Below are positions 25,479 through 33,867 of a DNA stretch of 54,332 nucleotides, one piece after another; the first letter of the stretch is position 1, and each line of letters begins with the position of its first letter. Position numbers and translations under genes: made by a program. This stretch comes from Gammaproteobacteria bacterium (GTDB taxonomy: Bacteria; Pseudomonadota; Gammaproteobacteria; Steroidobacterales; Steroidobacteraceae), in NCBI GenBank assembly GCA_028293765.1, contig JAQGOG010000158.1, forward strand, positions 1 through 54,332, read 5' to 3'. Under the pieces are notes generated by a model. That model saw only the letters and a list, made by a program, of their open reading frames with translations. It did no database searches and was not told where the DNA came from.

Positions 25479-26105
25479 TTAGAAGAACGCGCGCCGCACT
25501 CCGTCGATCACGAACTGCACGGCAAGCGCTCCAAGGATGACGCCCAGCAGCCGGCCCGCTACATTGGCTCCGGTTACTCCGATCACGCGCATCAGCGGTT
25601 CGGCGAGCCACATCATGACCAGCGAGATCGCCAGAACGAGCGCCGCCGCCACCAGCAGGCCCAGGAACAATACTGTCTGGCTCGCGATATGGACGGGCCC
25701 GAACCACAACAGGATGGTCGCGAGCGCGCCGGGGCCCGCGATGAACGGAAAAGCGATAGGAAACACGGAGATGTCCGCGCGCCGCCGGCTCTCGGCCGCC
25801 TCGTTACTCGACGTCCGCGTGCCGGACTCCCGTGCAAACACCATTTCGAGCGCCAACAGGAACAGCAGCAGGCCGCCGAAAATGCGAAAAGCCTCGAGGC
25901 TGATGCCCATGAGCCGCAGAAACGGGGCGCCCCCGAGAGCAAACAGAAGCAGGATCGCGGCGGCAACCAGGACAGCCTTCAGGGCCATCCACCGCTTGTA
26001 GCGCCAGGTAGCGCCGTGCGTGAGGCCGTCGAACAGCGGGATGAGCGAGACCGGTTCCACCACCACGAAAAAGACGACAAAAAATTTCAGCGGCTGCTCG
26101 AGCAT
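25479..26105 (-). CDS. MarC-family (UPF0056) integral membrane protein
   Basis: The 208-residue protein has six predicted membrane helices. It carries the family motifs FFVVVEPVSLIPLFDGLT near the N-terminus, RIFGGLLLFLLALEMVF in the middle and PIAFPFIAGPGALATIL before helix 4. MarC proteins were once linked to multiple antibiotic resistance, but their function remains unknown. The ATG at 26105 is preferred because the membrane segments begin immediately after it; the longer frame adds 20 residues with no better ribosome-binding site. AGGG is present upstream. Confidence 0.9.
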   Translation of the reverse strand: MLEQPLKFFVVFFVVVEPVSLIPLFDGLTHGATWRYKRWMALKAVLVAAAILLLFALGGAPFLRLMGISLEAFRIFGGLLLFLLALEMVFARESGTRTSSNEAAESRRRADISVFPIAFPFIAGPGALATILLWFGPVHIASQTVLFLGLLVAAALVLAISLVMMWLAEPLMRVIGVTGANVAGRLLGVILGALAVQFVIDGVRRAFF

Positions 26106-26315
26106 TGATGCCCTGTGGGAGCGTAAGAAGGTCTTGAAAGCGTCACACGCGAGGCGCAACATCAATCCGCGTCAGGAGCCCGTCCGCTCGGACGACCTCC
26201 TGCGCTCGCGGGCCGAGCATAACAGCTCCATGGACCCGCCAAGCGGCGTCACGCGTTCATGAGGAACGCGCGCTCTCGAAAGCACGAAGGATTGCGCTTG
26301 ATGGAGGTTTGCAAG

Positions 26316-26630
26316 ATGACGACTCCTCATCCGGGTATCGGCGACTGGTATCGCCTGCATGGCGGCGAGTCGTTCGAAGTCGTCGCCGTAGACGAAGACG
26401 ACGGCACGATCGACATCCAGTACTTCGACGGGACGCTCGAAGAGATGGACACGGAAGATTGGGAATCGCAGTGGGCCGATGGTGCGCTCGAGGCCGCCGA
26501 AGCGCCTGAGGACTGGAGCGGCTCGGTCGACATCGAACGTGCCGACGAAGACGGCCGCAGCTCGGAACCGATCGGTGAGGATCGTGAGCTGCGCGCGAGC
26601 TCCCTCGAAGGCATCGACCTCTTCGAGTAG
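26316..26630 (+). CDS. Small acidic DUF6763-like protein
   Basis: The 104-residue acidic protein begins GIGDWYRLHGGESFEVVAVDEDDGTIDIQYFDG, a conserved short domain seen in gammaproteobacterial proteins labelled DUF6763, and continues TLEEMDTEDWESQW. The second half is an acidic, less ordered tail. No transmembrane segment or cysteine is present. GGAGG is placed correctly for the ATG at 26316; the longer frame adds 19 unsupported residues. It converges on the Rieske protein gene with 10 bases between stops. Function unknown. Confidence 0.8.
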   Translation: MTTPHPGIGDWYRLHGGESFEVVAVDEDDGTIDIQYFDGTLEEMDTEDWESQWADGALEAAEAPEDWSGSVDIERADEDGRSSEPIGEDRELRASSLEGIDLFE

Positions 26631-26640
26631 CCTTTTTGAC

Positions 26641-27030
26641 TCATTGGCCTGTCTCTGCGAGCGCGAGCGCATCCACGCCGTCGGCCAGCATCACGAATCC
26701 GTCCTCCAGTGCGAGCGGCACGGGGCGAAGAGAGCGGCCGGCACAAGGACCTGCGACGCAGTAGCCCGTCAGCTTGTCGAACAACGCACCATGTGACGAG
26801 CAGAGGATCAGCGCATGGTCGGGCGTTAGAAACCGGTGCGGCCGCAGGTTGAGCGGATGTCCCGCGTGTGGACAGTGGTTGACATAGCCGCACACCTCAT
26901 TGCCAACTCGCACCACGAGGCCGCGCAGCGGCCAATCCCCTGTGCCGATGGTGAAGCCCCGCGTGCCGGGGTCCTCGATGTCACTGAAACGGCAGATCAC
27001 GCGTTCGACATCAACCGTCGCCCGGGTCAT
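26641..27030 (-). CDS. Rieske 2Fe-2S ferredoxin-like protein
   Basis: The small soluble Rieske protein (129 residues) has both cluster-binding boxes: CPHAGHPL (C-x-H) and CSSHGALFDKLTGYCVAGPC (C-x2-H), the second resembling the ferredoxin components of ring-hydroxylating oxygenases. There is no signal sequence, so it is cytosolic and would carry electrons. No oxygenase or reductase gene is adjacent. Its ATG overlaps the TGA of the ampG-like transporter gene upstream (ATGA), so it is translationally coupled to that gene. The meaning of the pairing is not known. Confidence 0.9.
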   Translation of the reverse strand: MTRATVDVERVICRFSDIEDPGTRGFTIGTGDWPLRGLVVRVGNEVCGYVNHCPHAGHPLNLRPHRFLTPDHALILCSSHGALFDKLTGYCVAGPCAGRSLRPVPLALEDGFVMLADGVDALALAETGQ

Positions 27031-28265
27031 GCGGGCTTCCGGTCCAGCGCGTTGATTTTATCTCGCGCGATCCAAACCATGGCCAGTCCCGGCAGCGCGA
27101 TCAGAAAGCTCACGACATAGTAGCTGAACCAACCGCCGTGGTCGGCCACCCAGCCCGCCGGATAGCCGAGGCTATACCGTGGCAACAAGGCGATCGATGA
27201 CAGCAGCGCGTACTGAAAGGCGCTGAAGCGCAGATCGCATAACGCCATGATCAACGCCACGAGCGCGATATTCCCCATGGCGCCGGCCACGTGCTCGATC
27301 ACGACGGCCGCGACCATGATGGGGTAACTCTTGCCGACAGCTGCGAGGGCGCAGTAAAGCAGGTTGCTCACCGCCTGCGACACCCCGAAAATCAACATCG
27401 AGCGCAGCAGACCCAGGCGCACCATCAGAACACCGCCAAGGATGGCCCCGCCGATCGCGCTCGCCGTAAACAACGCCTTCACGATGAGCGCTATTTCCGT
27501 CTTGGAAAAGCCGGTATCCATCATGAACGGCGTGAACAGCTTCATCGCAAACGCATCGCCGAGCTTGAACAGCAGGACCACCGCGATGAGAACGAGCGCG
27601 CTGCGGCTGCCGAGCAACTCCCGTAACGGGGTAACGACCGACTCGCGCAGCGAGCGTGGCGGCTGCTCGCCATACTGTGGTGCCGGCGCGAGCCAGGTGC
27701 CGAGACAGAACAGGATCATGATGCCGGCCAGCAGCAGGAACGCCTGCCGCCAGCCCAGATAGTCCGCGATGATGAGCGCGACCGCCGAAGCGAGCCACGC
27801 TGCAGTCCGGTAGCCGAGATTGGTGGCGGCCGCCGCGGGCCCGCGCTCCTCGGGGAGGGAGACGTCGGTCCGCCAGGCATCGAAGGCAATGTCCTGCGTC
27901 GCGGAGAAAAATACGATGGCGACGGCACAGACCGTGATCGGTGTCAGCGAAACCGCCGGGTTCTGCAACGCGAACAACGCGATCGCGCACGCAAGCGCGA
28001 TCTGCATGGCGAATATCCAACCGCGCCGGCGATCCAGAATCGGCAGTGGATACCGATCGATCCACGGCGCCCACAAGAACTTCAACAGGTAAGGCAGCGC
28101 TACGTACGACATCACGCCGATGGCGGTATTGGTCGCGCCCGAGTCCTTCAGCCAGGCTTGCAGGGCGCTTTCGGTGATCTGATTCGGATAGCCGGACGCC
28201 GCGCCCAGCACCATGACCGCGAGCATTTTCGGGCTCGCCAGCACGTCGCGCAGGCGTGGCTTCAC
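27027..28265 (-). CDS. ampG: AmpG-type MFS permease (muropeptide transporter family)
   Basis: This inner-membrane importer in the AmpG branch of the MFS would bring GlcNAc-anhydroMurNAc muropeptides back into the cytosol for peptidoglycan recycling. The 412-residue protein starts at GTG 28265. The longer open frame adds about 160 residues antisense to pyrE and is not natural. Family features are GYPNQITESALQAWLKDSG after helix 1, YLLKFLWAPWIDRY, RRRGWIFAMQ and ATQDIAFDAWRTDVSLPEERGPAAA. No strong ribosome-binding site is seen, so the exact start is uncertain by a few codons. It is divergent from pyrE. Confidence 0.88.
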   Translation of the reverse strand: MKPRLRDVLASPKMLAVMVLGAASGYPNQITESALQAWLKDSGATNTAIGVMSYVALPYLLKFLWAPWIDRYPLPILDRRRGWIFAMQIALACAIALFALQNPAVSLTPITVCAVAIVFFSATQDIAFDAWRTDVSLPEERGPAAAATNLGYRTAAWLASAVALIIADYLGWRQAFLLLAGIMILFCLGTWLAPAPQYGEQPPRSLRESVVTPLRELLGSRSALVLIAVVLLFKLGDAFAMKLFTPFMMDTGFSKTEIALIVKALFTASAIGGAILGGVLMVRLGLLRSMLIFGVSQAVSNLLYCALAAVGKSYPIMVAAVVIEHVAGAMGNIALVALIMALCDLRFSAFQYALLSSIALLPRYSLGYPAGWVADHGGWFSYYVVSFLIALPGLAMVWIARDKINALDRKPA

Positions 28266-28430
28266 CGGGACGACCGCCCGAAAGACGGGATGAAGCCCGC
28301 GCGACAGCTGAATTTCTTCGCCAGGAACCCGGGGTGGACCGACCTCGAGAAGCGCTGTGGCCAATGGGCGGCGGCGCAGCGGCAGCCAGGGACGTTGACG
28401 GTGAGGATGTGCATCAGGCAATGATATGAC

Positions 28431-29090
28431 ATGCACGAATACCAGCTCACCTTCATCGACCTCGCCCTCGCACGGGACGCCTTGCGTTTCGGCCGCTTCA
28501 CACTCAAGTCCGGCCGGGAGAGCCCCTACTTCTTCAACGCCGGCCTGTTCAGCGACGGGGCGGCAGCGGCTATGCTCGGCCGCTGCTACGCGGCGGCCAT
28601 TGCCCGTTCCGGCATCGAGTTCGACATGATCTTCGGACCGGCTTACAAGGGCATTCCCCTCGCGACCGCCACCGTGATCGCCCTGTCCGAACACCACGGC
28701 CGCAACGTGCCTTACGCATTCAACCGCAAGGAATCCAAGGACCACGGCGAGGGTGGCAAGGTCGTCGGCAGCCCGCTGCGTGGCCGGGTACTCATCATCG
28801 ATGACGTGATCACTGCCGGCACCGCAGTGCGAGAGTCACTCGACATCATTCAAAGCGCCGGCGCGCAGCCGGTTGCTGTGGCTCTCGCTCTCGACCGCCA
28901 GGAGCGAGGTCAGGGCTCGCTCACCGCCGTGCAAGAGGTTGAGAAAGAGCACGGCCTGCAGTGTGTGAGCATCGTCACACTTGCCGACCTCATAGAAGCC
29001 CTGTCGCGGCCCGCGGACGGGCCAGTACGTATTTCTGCAGAGCAGCTCACATCGTTGCGGGCTTACAGAGAGCGGTATGGTGCGGGTTGA
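28431..29090 (+). CDS. pyrE: Orotate phosphoribosyltransferase
   Basis: The enzyme converts orotate and PRPP to OMP in de novo pyrimidine synthesis. The 219-residue protein has the family's [21 protein letters not shown] motif, [24 protein letters not shown] (flexible loop with catalytic Lys) and the PRPP-binding [13 protein letters not shown]. The length is normal for a gammaproteobacterial PyrE. It is divergent from ampG and is followed 65 bases later by a DUF4124 protein. In many relatives pyrE sits near dut and coaBC, as here. Confidence 0.98.
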   Translation: MHEYQLTFIDLALARDALRFGRFTLKSGRESPYFFNAGLFSDGAAAAMLGRCYAAAIARSGIEFDMIFGPAYKGIPLATATVIALSEHHGRNVPYAFNRKESKDHGEGGKVVGSPLRGRVLIIDDVITAGTAVRESLDIIQSAGAQPVAVALALDRQERGQGSLTAVQEVEKEHGLQCVSIVTLADLIEALSRPADGPVRISAEQLTSLRAYRERYGAG

Positions 29091-29155
29091 CGCTTGCCAG
29101 CCGCGCAGGCTCGGTCAGAATACGGCGTTCGAACACTATAAGAGGGTGGGGTGGT

Positions 29156-29818
29156 ATGTCGACGCAAGCGCCGCGTCCGGTCTTGAGTCTGCTGCTCGTG
29201 TTCTCAGGGCTGGTGGCGGCCGGTGGGGATGGCGCCACGGCAGCCGGTAGCAACAGTGACAAAAACATTGCCTATCGCTGGGTCGATGAACAGGGCATCG
29301 TCCATTACGGCGACCGGGTTCCACCGCAGTACGCGGAGAAGGAGCGCTCGGTCCTCAACAGCCAGGGCGTGGTGGTCGGCCATCTCGACGCGCAGAAGAC
29401 TCCCGAGCAGATCGCCTCCGAGACCCGTGTGCATGACGAGGCGTTCAAGCGGAAGCAGCACGACAGCTTCCTCGTCACGACCTATACGTCGGTAACAGAC
29501 ATCGAGGCTTTACGTGACGTGCGGCTAGACCAGTTGCAAGGGCAGCAGGTGGCCGCCGAGCAGTACGTCGATAACCTTCACTCGCGCCTCACAACGCTGC
29601 AGACCCGCGCCAGACTGTTTAGACCCTACGCTGCACTTCCGAATGCTCGCAAGATGCCCGACGATCTCGCCGAGGATCTCGTCCGCACGCTCAATGAGTT
29701 ACGTACGCAGAGCGGCGTGCTGGTCGCGAAGGGTGAAGAAGTAGCGACCCTGAGAGCACAATTTCAGACGGACATCGAGCGCTATCGCGAGCTGCATGAC
29801 GGACACAACCGCCACTGA
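29156..29818 (+). CDS. DUF4124-domain exported protein
   Basis: The 220-residue protein has a signal peptide (VLSLLLVFSGLVAAGGDGATA) and then the DUF4124 motif IAYRWVDEQGIVHYGDRVPPQYA, a small extracytoplasmic beta domain. The C-terminal two thirds are predicted helical with heptad-like Leu/Gln/Ala spacing (QLQGQQVAAEQYVDNLHSRLTTL), so a coiled coil is likely. The start at 29156 gives the signal peptide; AGAGGGTGGGG lies upstream. Such proteins are envelope-located with unknown function. It converges on dut with 14 bases between stops. Confidence 0.87.
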   Translation: MSTQAPRPVLSLLLVFSGLVAAGGDGATAAGSNSDKNIAYRWVDEQGIVHYGDRVPPQYAEKERSVLNSQGVVVGHLDAQKTPEQIASETRVHDEAFKRKQHDSFLVTTYTSVTDIEALRDVRLDQLQGQQVAAEQYVDNLHSRLTTLQTRARLFRPYAALPNARKMPDDLAEDLVRTLNELRTQSGVLVAKGEEVATLRAQFQTDIERYRELHDGHNRH

Positions 29819-29832
29819 TCCGTTGCGGCCTT

Positions 29833-30303
29833 TCAGTGACTGCCGGAGTGACCGAAACCGCCGGCTCCGCGCGCGGTAGTTGTGAAGTCCTCGACGACCT
29901 GGAGCTCGACTTGCACGACCGGGACGACGACGAGCTGCGCGATGCGCTCACCGGGCTGGATCGTGAAGGGCTCGCGACCGCGGTTCCAGCAGGACACCAT
30001 GAGCTGCCCCTGATAGTCCGAGTCGATCAATCCCACCAGGTTCCCCAACACGATGCCGTGCTTATGGCCGAGACCCGAGCGCGGCAGAATGATTGCGGCG
30101 AGGCGTGGGTCCTCCACATAGATCGCCAGCCCGGTCGGTATGAGTTCCGCGCGGCCCGCCTCCAGCACGAGGGCAGCATCGAGGCACGCCCGCAAATCCA
30201 GACCGGCGGAGCCGCCAGTCGCATACGCCGGCAGCGGAAATTCCTTGCCGATGCGCGCGTCGAGTATCCGCACCTTGAGCGGACGGCGAGTGGCCTGATC
30301 CAT
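29833..30303 (-). CDS. dut: Deoxyuridine 5'-triphosphate nucleotidohydrolase
   Basis: dUTPase hydrolyses dUTP to dUMP, keeping uracil out of DNA and feeding dTMP synthesis. All five trimeric dUTPase motifs are visible in the 156 residues: AGLDLRA (1), [11 protein letters not shown] (2), GLIDSDYQG (3), GERIAQLV (4) and [10 protein letters not shown] (5, P-loop-like). It starts 2 bases after the coaBC stop on the same strand, the usual coaBC-dut arrangement in gammaproteobacteria. Confidence 0.98.
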   Translation of the reverse strand: MDQATRRPLKVRILDARIGKEFPLPAYATGGSAGLDLRACLDAALVLEAGRAELIPTGLAIYVEDPRLAAIILPRSGLGHKHGIVLGNLVGLIDSDYQGQLMVSCWNRGREPFTIQPGERIAQLVVVPVVQVELQVVEDFTTTARGAGGFGHSGSH

Positions 30304-30305
30304 GT

Positions 30306-31532
30306 CTATGCCAGAGCCGTGTCGCGCTGGCCCGCGCCCGCGCGCGCGGCATCGAAGGACTCGGCGATGAGACCTACGAGCTCTCGAGCGAGCATCAGCT
30401 TCGAGGCTTTCCCCAGCTCATGCCGTGCATTGCGCCAGAGCACGATCAGCTGGTTGTCCTCGCAGTCGAAAGCCTTGTCGTGACCCACTTCGTTCGCGGC
30501 AATCATGTCGAGATTCTTCTTCAGCAGTTTGAGCCGTGCATTCTGCTCCACGGATTCTGTCTCGGCAGCAAAACCTACGACAAACGGCCGCTTCGGACGC
30601 GCCGCCACGGTGGCGAGCACATCGGAAGTGCGCTCCATGCACAGATCCAGGGTATCAGACGTCTTTTTGATCTTCTGGTTCGCCGGACGCGCGGGCCTGT
30701 AGTCCGCTACGGCAGCGGTCGAAATGAATATATCGATCCCCTCCACCTCGCGCAGCACGGTAGCCAACATATCCGCGGCGCTTTCCACATCGACCCGCCG
30801 TACACCGGGCGGTGTCGGCAAGCTGACCGGCCCACTGACGAGGATGACTTCCGCGCCCGCTTCACGAGCGGCTTGAGCGACAGCAAATCCCATCTTCCCC
30901 GAACTTCGGTTACTGATGAAGCGCACAGGATCGATTCGTTCGCGCGTGGGACCCGCCGTGATGAGCACCCGCCGGCCTTGTAACGGACCGCCGCCAATCA
31001 ACAGCGTGGCGACACGATCGACCAGCTCGAGTGGCTCGAGCATCCGACCCTCGCCAACCTCGCCGCACGCCTGATCTCCTTCGCCGGGTCCGAATAGTTG
31101 GATGCCGCGCTGCTGGAGTGTCGCGACGTTCGCGCGCGTCGCGGGATTAGCCCACATGATGCGATTCATCGCGGGGGCCACGCCGATCGGGGCCTCCGTC
31201 GCGAGACACAAGGTTGCAAGCAAATCATCCGCCTGCCCGGTGGCCAGGCGCGCGAGAAAGTCCGCGCTGGCCGGCGCGATCAGGACGACCTCCGCCCAAC
31301 GCGCTAGCTCGATGTGCCCCATGGCCGCTTCCGCAGCGGCATCCCACAGATCGGTCCGCACCGCGCGGCCCGAAACCGCCTGAAAAGTCGTAGCGGTCAC
31401 GAACTCGCGTGCCGCCGCCGTCATCACGACCTGAACTTCCGCTCCGCGTTCCCGCAGCCGCCGGACGAGGTCCGGGCTCTTGTAGGCCGCAATGCCGCCA
31501 GTCACGCCGAGCAGGATCCGTTTACCTTGCAT
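30306..31532 (-). CDS. coaBC: Bifunctional phosphopantothenoylcysteine decarboxylase / phosphopantothenate-cysteine ligase
   Basis: CoaBC performs two successive steps of coenzyme A synthesis: CTP-dependent ligation of cysteine to phosphopantothenate and flavin-dependent decarboxylation. The 408-residue protein has the CoaC half ([10 protein letters not shown], catalytic His in [18 protein letters not shown], and the substrate-clamp Cys in [11 protein letters not shown]). The CoaB half has [37 protein letters not shown] and GFAAET. It forms an operon with dut and is divergent from radC. Confidence 0.98.
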   Translation of the reverse strand: MQGKRILLGVTGGIAAYKSPDLVRRLRERGAEVQVVMTAAAREFVTATTFQAVSGRAVRTDLWDAAAEAAMGHIELARWAEVVLIAPASADFLARLATGQADDLLATLCLATEAPIGVAPAMNRIMWANPATRANVATLQQRGIQLFGPGEGDQACGEVGEGRMLEPLELVDRVATLLIGGGPLQGRRVLITAGPTRERIDPVRFISNRSSGKMGFAVAQAAREAGAEVILVSGPVSLPTPPGVRRVDVESAADMLATVLREVEGIDIFISTAAVADYRPARPANQKIKKTSDTLDLCMERTSDVLATVAARPKRPFVVGFAAETESVEQNARLKLLKKNLDMIAANEVGHDKAFDCEDNQLIVLWRNARHELGKASKLMLARELVGLIAESFDAARAGAGQRDTALA

Positions 31533-31610
31533 GGGGGGTCTCGTTCCGCAGATAACCGATTATCGGGCGCCGCTCCCCAGCTGCGCAAACGACAGAAAGG
31601 AATAATGGGA

Positions 31611-31672
31611 TATCCGGCGATTCGCACCCGTTTTACCCCCTCCGCGCCGCCCGGGTCTGCCGTCACACTGGC
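31611..31672 (+). promoter_or_regulatory. Conserved non-coding block upstream of radC (copy 1)
   Basis: Two sub-blocks recur upstream of the truncated radC copy at 45.3 kb. Block 1 (31611-31643) differs there at only 2 of 33 positions and contains the near-palindrome GCGATTCGC followed by CACC.GTTTTACCC. Block 2 (31657-31672, CTGCCGTCACACTGGC) is identical. They end about 28 bases before the radC ATG, the position of a promoter or operator. No regulator is known to me for this motif. Confidence 0.55.
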
Positions 31673-31700
31673 GCCGGGGTGATCTCAAGGACGCGCGACG

Positions 31701-32405
31701 ATGAACGAACGGGAAGTCACTTCGAGAATCGTGCCCATCCGCGATTGGCCGAGGGCCGAGAGGCCCCGCGAAAAGCTGCTCGACCGCGGCCCGCAGGCTC
31801 TTTCCGATGCCGAACTGCTGGCAGTGCTGCTGGGATCGGGGACGAAAGGCCGGTCCGCAGTCGAGGTCGCCCGCCGGCACATCGCCGCCTTCGGCTCATT
31901 ACGTGAGCTTCTCACCGCGGATCGGCCCAAGTGGACGGATAAGAAGGGCGTCGGGCCGGCGCGCTACGCCACCCTTCAGGCCGCGCTGGAGCTGGCCAGG
32001 CGGCACCTTCGCGAGACGATGCGGATCGGTCCCGCCCTCGCCGGGCCGGACGCCACACGAAACTTCCTGCTGGCGCAGCTCCGCGACCGCCCGTACGAGG
32101 TTTTCTGCTGCCTATACCTGGACAACCGGCATCGGCTCATTGCATTCGAGGAACTGTTCAGAGGCACCATCGACGGCGCGAACGTCCATACGCGGGAGGT
32201 ACTTCGCCAGACCCTGCTGCACAATGCCTCGGCCCTCATCCTCGCCCATAACCACCCGTCTGGCATCATGGAGCCGAGCCCCGCCGACGAATTCATCACC
32301 CGGCGGCTGAAGGACGCGCTGGCGCTCATGGACGTGCGCGTCCTGGACCACTTCATCGTCGGGGACGGCAGCTGCTTCTCGTTCTCGGAGCATGGGCTGC
32401 TGTAG
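31701..32405 (+). CDS. radC: RadC-family JAMM/MPN metalloprotein
   Basis: The 234-residue protein has an N-terminal helix-hairpin-helix region ([32 protein letters not shown]...) and a C-terminal JAB/MPN domain. The JAMM zinc motif is visible: catalytic Glu in LYLDNRHRLIAFEELFRGT and HNHPSG...SPAD. Once thought to be a DNA repair protein, its function is unsettled, and many copies are mobile-element linked. This is the chromosomal copy between coaBC and rpmB, its usual position. A truncated second copy with a similar upstream sequence lies at 45.0-45.3 kb. Confidence 0.97.
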   Translation: MNEREVTSRIVPIRDWPRAERPREKLLDRGPQALSDAELLAVLLGSGTKGRSAVEVARRHIAAFGSLRELLTADRPKWTDKKGVGPARYATLQAALELARRHLRETMRIGPALAGPDATRNFLLAQLRDRPYEVFCCLYLDNRHRLIAFEELFRGTIDGANVHTREVLRQTLLHNASALILAHNHPSGIMEPSPADEFITRRLKDALALMDVRVLDHFIVGDGSCFSFSEHGLL

Positions 32406-32416
32406 CCGGCTAAGTC

Positions 32417-32445
32417 TTGTGATCCCCCCTGAGCACTGGTATAAA
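32417..32445 (+). promoter_or_regulatory. Sigma-70 promoter for rpmB-rpmG
   Basis: A -35 box TTGTGA (32417-32422) is separated by exactly 17 bases from a -10 box TATAAA (32440-32445), with TG just before it. It lies about 70 bases upstream of the rpmB ATG, immediately after the radC stop. This is a strong housekeeping-type promoter on sequence grounds. Confidence 0.65.
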
Positions 32446-32514
32446 GTTCGGCTCCAGCAAGATGGGTGAGACCCTCTTGCTCCCAAGTTACTGAATTCTC
32501 TGAAGGTTGTTCGT

Positions 32515-32751
32515 ATGTCCCGCGTTTGCGAAATCACTGGCAAAAAGCCGGCCGTCGGTAACCGCGTCTCGCACGCCAATAACAAGAAGCGCCGCCGCTT
32601 CCTGCCGAACCTGCATCGGCAACGGTTCTGGGTCGAGACCGAGAAGCGCTGGGTATCGCTGCGCGTGTCCGCGAACGGCCTGCGCACCATCGAAAAGAAG
32701 GGCATCGACAAGATCGTTGCCGAGCTGCGCACCCAGGGCGTGAAGATCTAG
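32515..32751 (+). CDS. rpmB: 50S ribosomal protein L28
   Basis: The 78-residue protein matches L28 over its whole length, with the N-terminal [29 protein letters not shown] and the [31 protein letters not shown] core. It is a structural protein of the large ribosomal subunit. It has a normal gammaproteobacterial length and is followed 26 bases later by rpmG, the standard pair. Confidence 0.99.
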   Translation: MSRVCEITGKKPAVGNRVSHANNKKRRRFLPNLHRQRFWVETEKRWVSLRVSANGLRTIEKKGIDKIVAELRTQGVKI

Positions 32752-32777
32752 GCCTCGAGGCCTGGGAAGGAAGAATC

Positions 32778-32933
32778 ATGCGCGAAAAGATCAAGCTGCT
32801 GTCCTCGGCCGGAACCGGCCATTTCTATGTGACCACCAAGAACAAGCGTCTGCACCCCGATAAGCTCGAGGTGAAGAAGTTCGATCCGGTAGCCCGCAAG
32901 CACGTCAACTTCAAAGAGACGAAGATCAAGTAG
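32778..32933 (+). CDS. rpmG: 50S ribosomal protein L33
   Basis: A short gene of 51 codons starts at ATG 32778, preceded by GGAAGGAAG, and ends at TAG 32931-32933. The product begins [20 protein letters not shown] and ends in [11 protein letters not shown], the L33 pattern. It is the cysteine-free form, lacking the zinc-binding pairs. It is the second gene of the rpmBG operon and is followed by an intrinsic terminator. Confidence 0.98.
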   Translation: MREKIKLLSSAGTGHFYVTTKNKRLHPDKLEVKKFDPVARKHVNFKETKIK

Positions 32934-32983
32934 GTCGTGCGACCGGCGCGCGCAACGGCGCGCTCCCGCCTGCTCGAATCGCA

Positions 32984-33010
32984 AAGCCCCGGGACCGCCC
33001 GGGGCTTTTT
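32984..33010 (+). terminator. Intrinsic terminator of rpmBG
   Basis: A GC-rich hairpin with stem AGCCCCGGG / CCCGGGGCT and a 4-base loop is followed by TTTT. It stands 50 bases after the rpmG stop and before mutM. Confidence 0.85.
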
Positions 33011-33046
33011 GCTTTGCGCGCGCCAACTCCGTAGCCTTCTCATTCC

Positions 33047-33862
33047 ATGCCCGAGCTTCCCGAAGTCGAAACAACACGCCGGGGGATTGAACCGCATGCC
33101 GTGGGGCGCCGGATCGTCGCCCTCGCCGTTCACGAGCCGCGGCTGCGTTGGCGTGTACGGGACGACATGCCAGGTCTGGTGGCCGGCCAGCGCGTCCTGC
33201 ATACGAAGAGACGCGCGAAGTATCTCTTGATCGAGCTCGAGTCCGGCACGTTGCTGCTGCACTTGGGCATGTCAGGCAGCCTGCGCGTGTTACCTGCCGA
33301 GACGCCCCTTCTGACGCACGACCACTTCGACCTCGTGCTCGACTCCGGAAGCACGCTGCGATTCAACGACCCGCGACGCTTCGGGAGCCTTCACTACACG
33401 ACGGGAGATCCCCACGAGCATCCCCTGCTCGCGACTCTCGCGCCGGAGCCTCTCGATGCGGCGTTCAACGGGGACTACCTCTGGCGCACGACGCGGCGCC
33501 GGCGGGTGACCATCAAGCAATTGTTGATGAACAGCAAACTCGTCGTCGGAGTCGGGAACATCTACGCGAGCGAGGCTTTGTTCCGCGCGAAGGTCAGACC
33601 CCGACGGCAGGCGCGGAGTCTTTCCCGTGTCGAGGTCGCGCGATTGGCGCGAGCGGTGCGTACCGTACTGGCCATGGCAATTCGCGTCGGCGGCACGACG
33701 TTGCGTGACTATGTCGGCGCCGACGGCGTACCGGGGTATTTCAAGCAAAAGCTACACGTCTACGAGCGCGCCGGCCAGCCGTGCCGGAAGTGCGGCACCC
33801 TCGTGCGCCAGCTCACGCAAGGGCAGCGCTCGACGTATTATTGCCCCACCTGTCAGAAGTGA
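33047..33862 (+). CDS. mutM: Formamidopyrimidine-DNA glycosylase
   Basis: This bifunctional glycosylase/AP lyase removes 8-oxoguanine and formamidopyrimidines. The 271-residue product begins MPELPEVETTRRG (catalytic Pro 2 and Glu 3 after Met removal), has the Lys-containing KRRAKYLL segment, LVVGVGNIYASEALF in the H2TH region, and a C-terminal zinc finger with four Cys (CRKCG...YYCPTCQK). The family length is normal. It follows the rpmBG terminator and precedes a second base-excision glycosylase by 5 bases, so both are likely co-transcribed. Confidence 0.98.
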   Translation: MPELPEVETTRRGIEPHAVGRRIVALAVHEPRLRWRVRDDMPGLVAGQRVLHTKRRAKYLLIELESGTLLLHLGMSGSLRVLPAETPLLTHDHFDLVLDSGSTLRFNDPRRFGSLHYTTGDPHEHPLLATLAPEPLDAAFNGDYLWRTTRRRRVTIKQLLMNSKLVVGVGNIYASEALFRAKVRPRRQARSLSRVEVARLARAVRTVLAMAIRVGGTTLRDYVGADGVPGYFKQKLHVYERAGQPCRKCGTLVRQLTQGQRSTYYCPTCQK

Positions 33863-33867
33863 ACGGA

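Noticed and set aside
28266..28745. 160-codon N-terminal extension of the AmpG-like protein
   Set aside because: It is antisense to pyrE, has Glu/Val/His-rich composition and is not part of the permease fold; the GTG at 28265 gives a normal-length AmpG.
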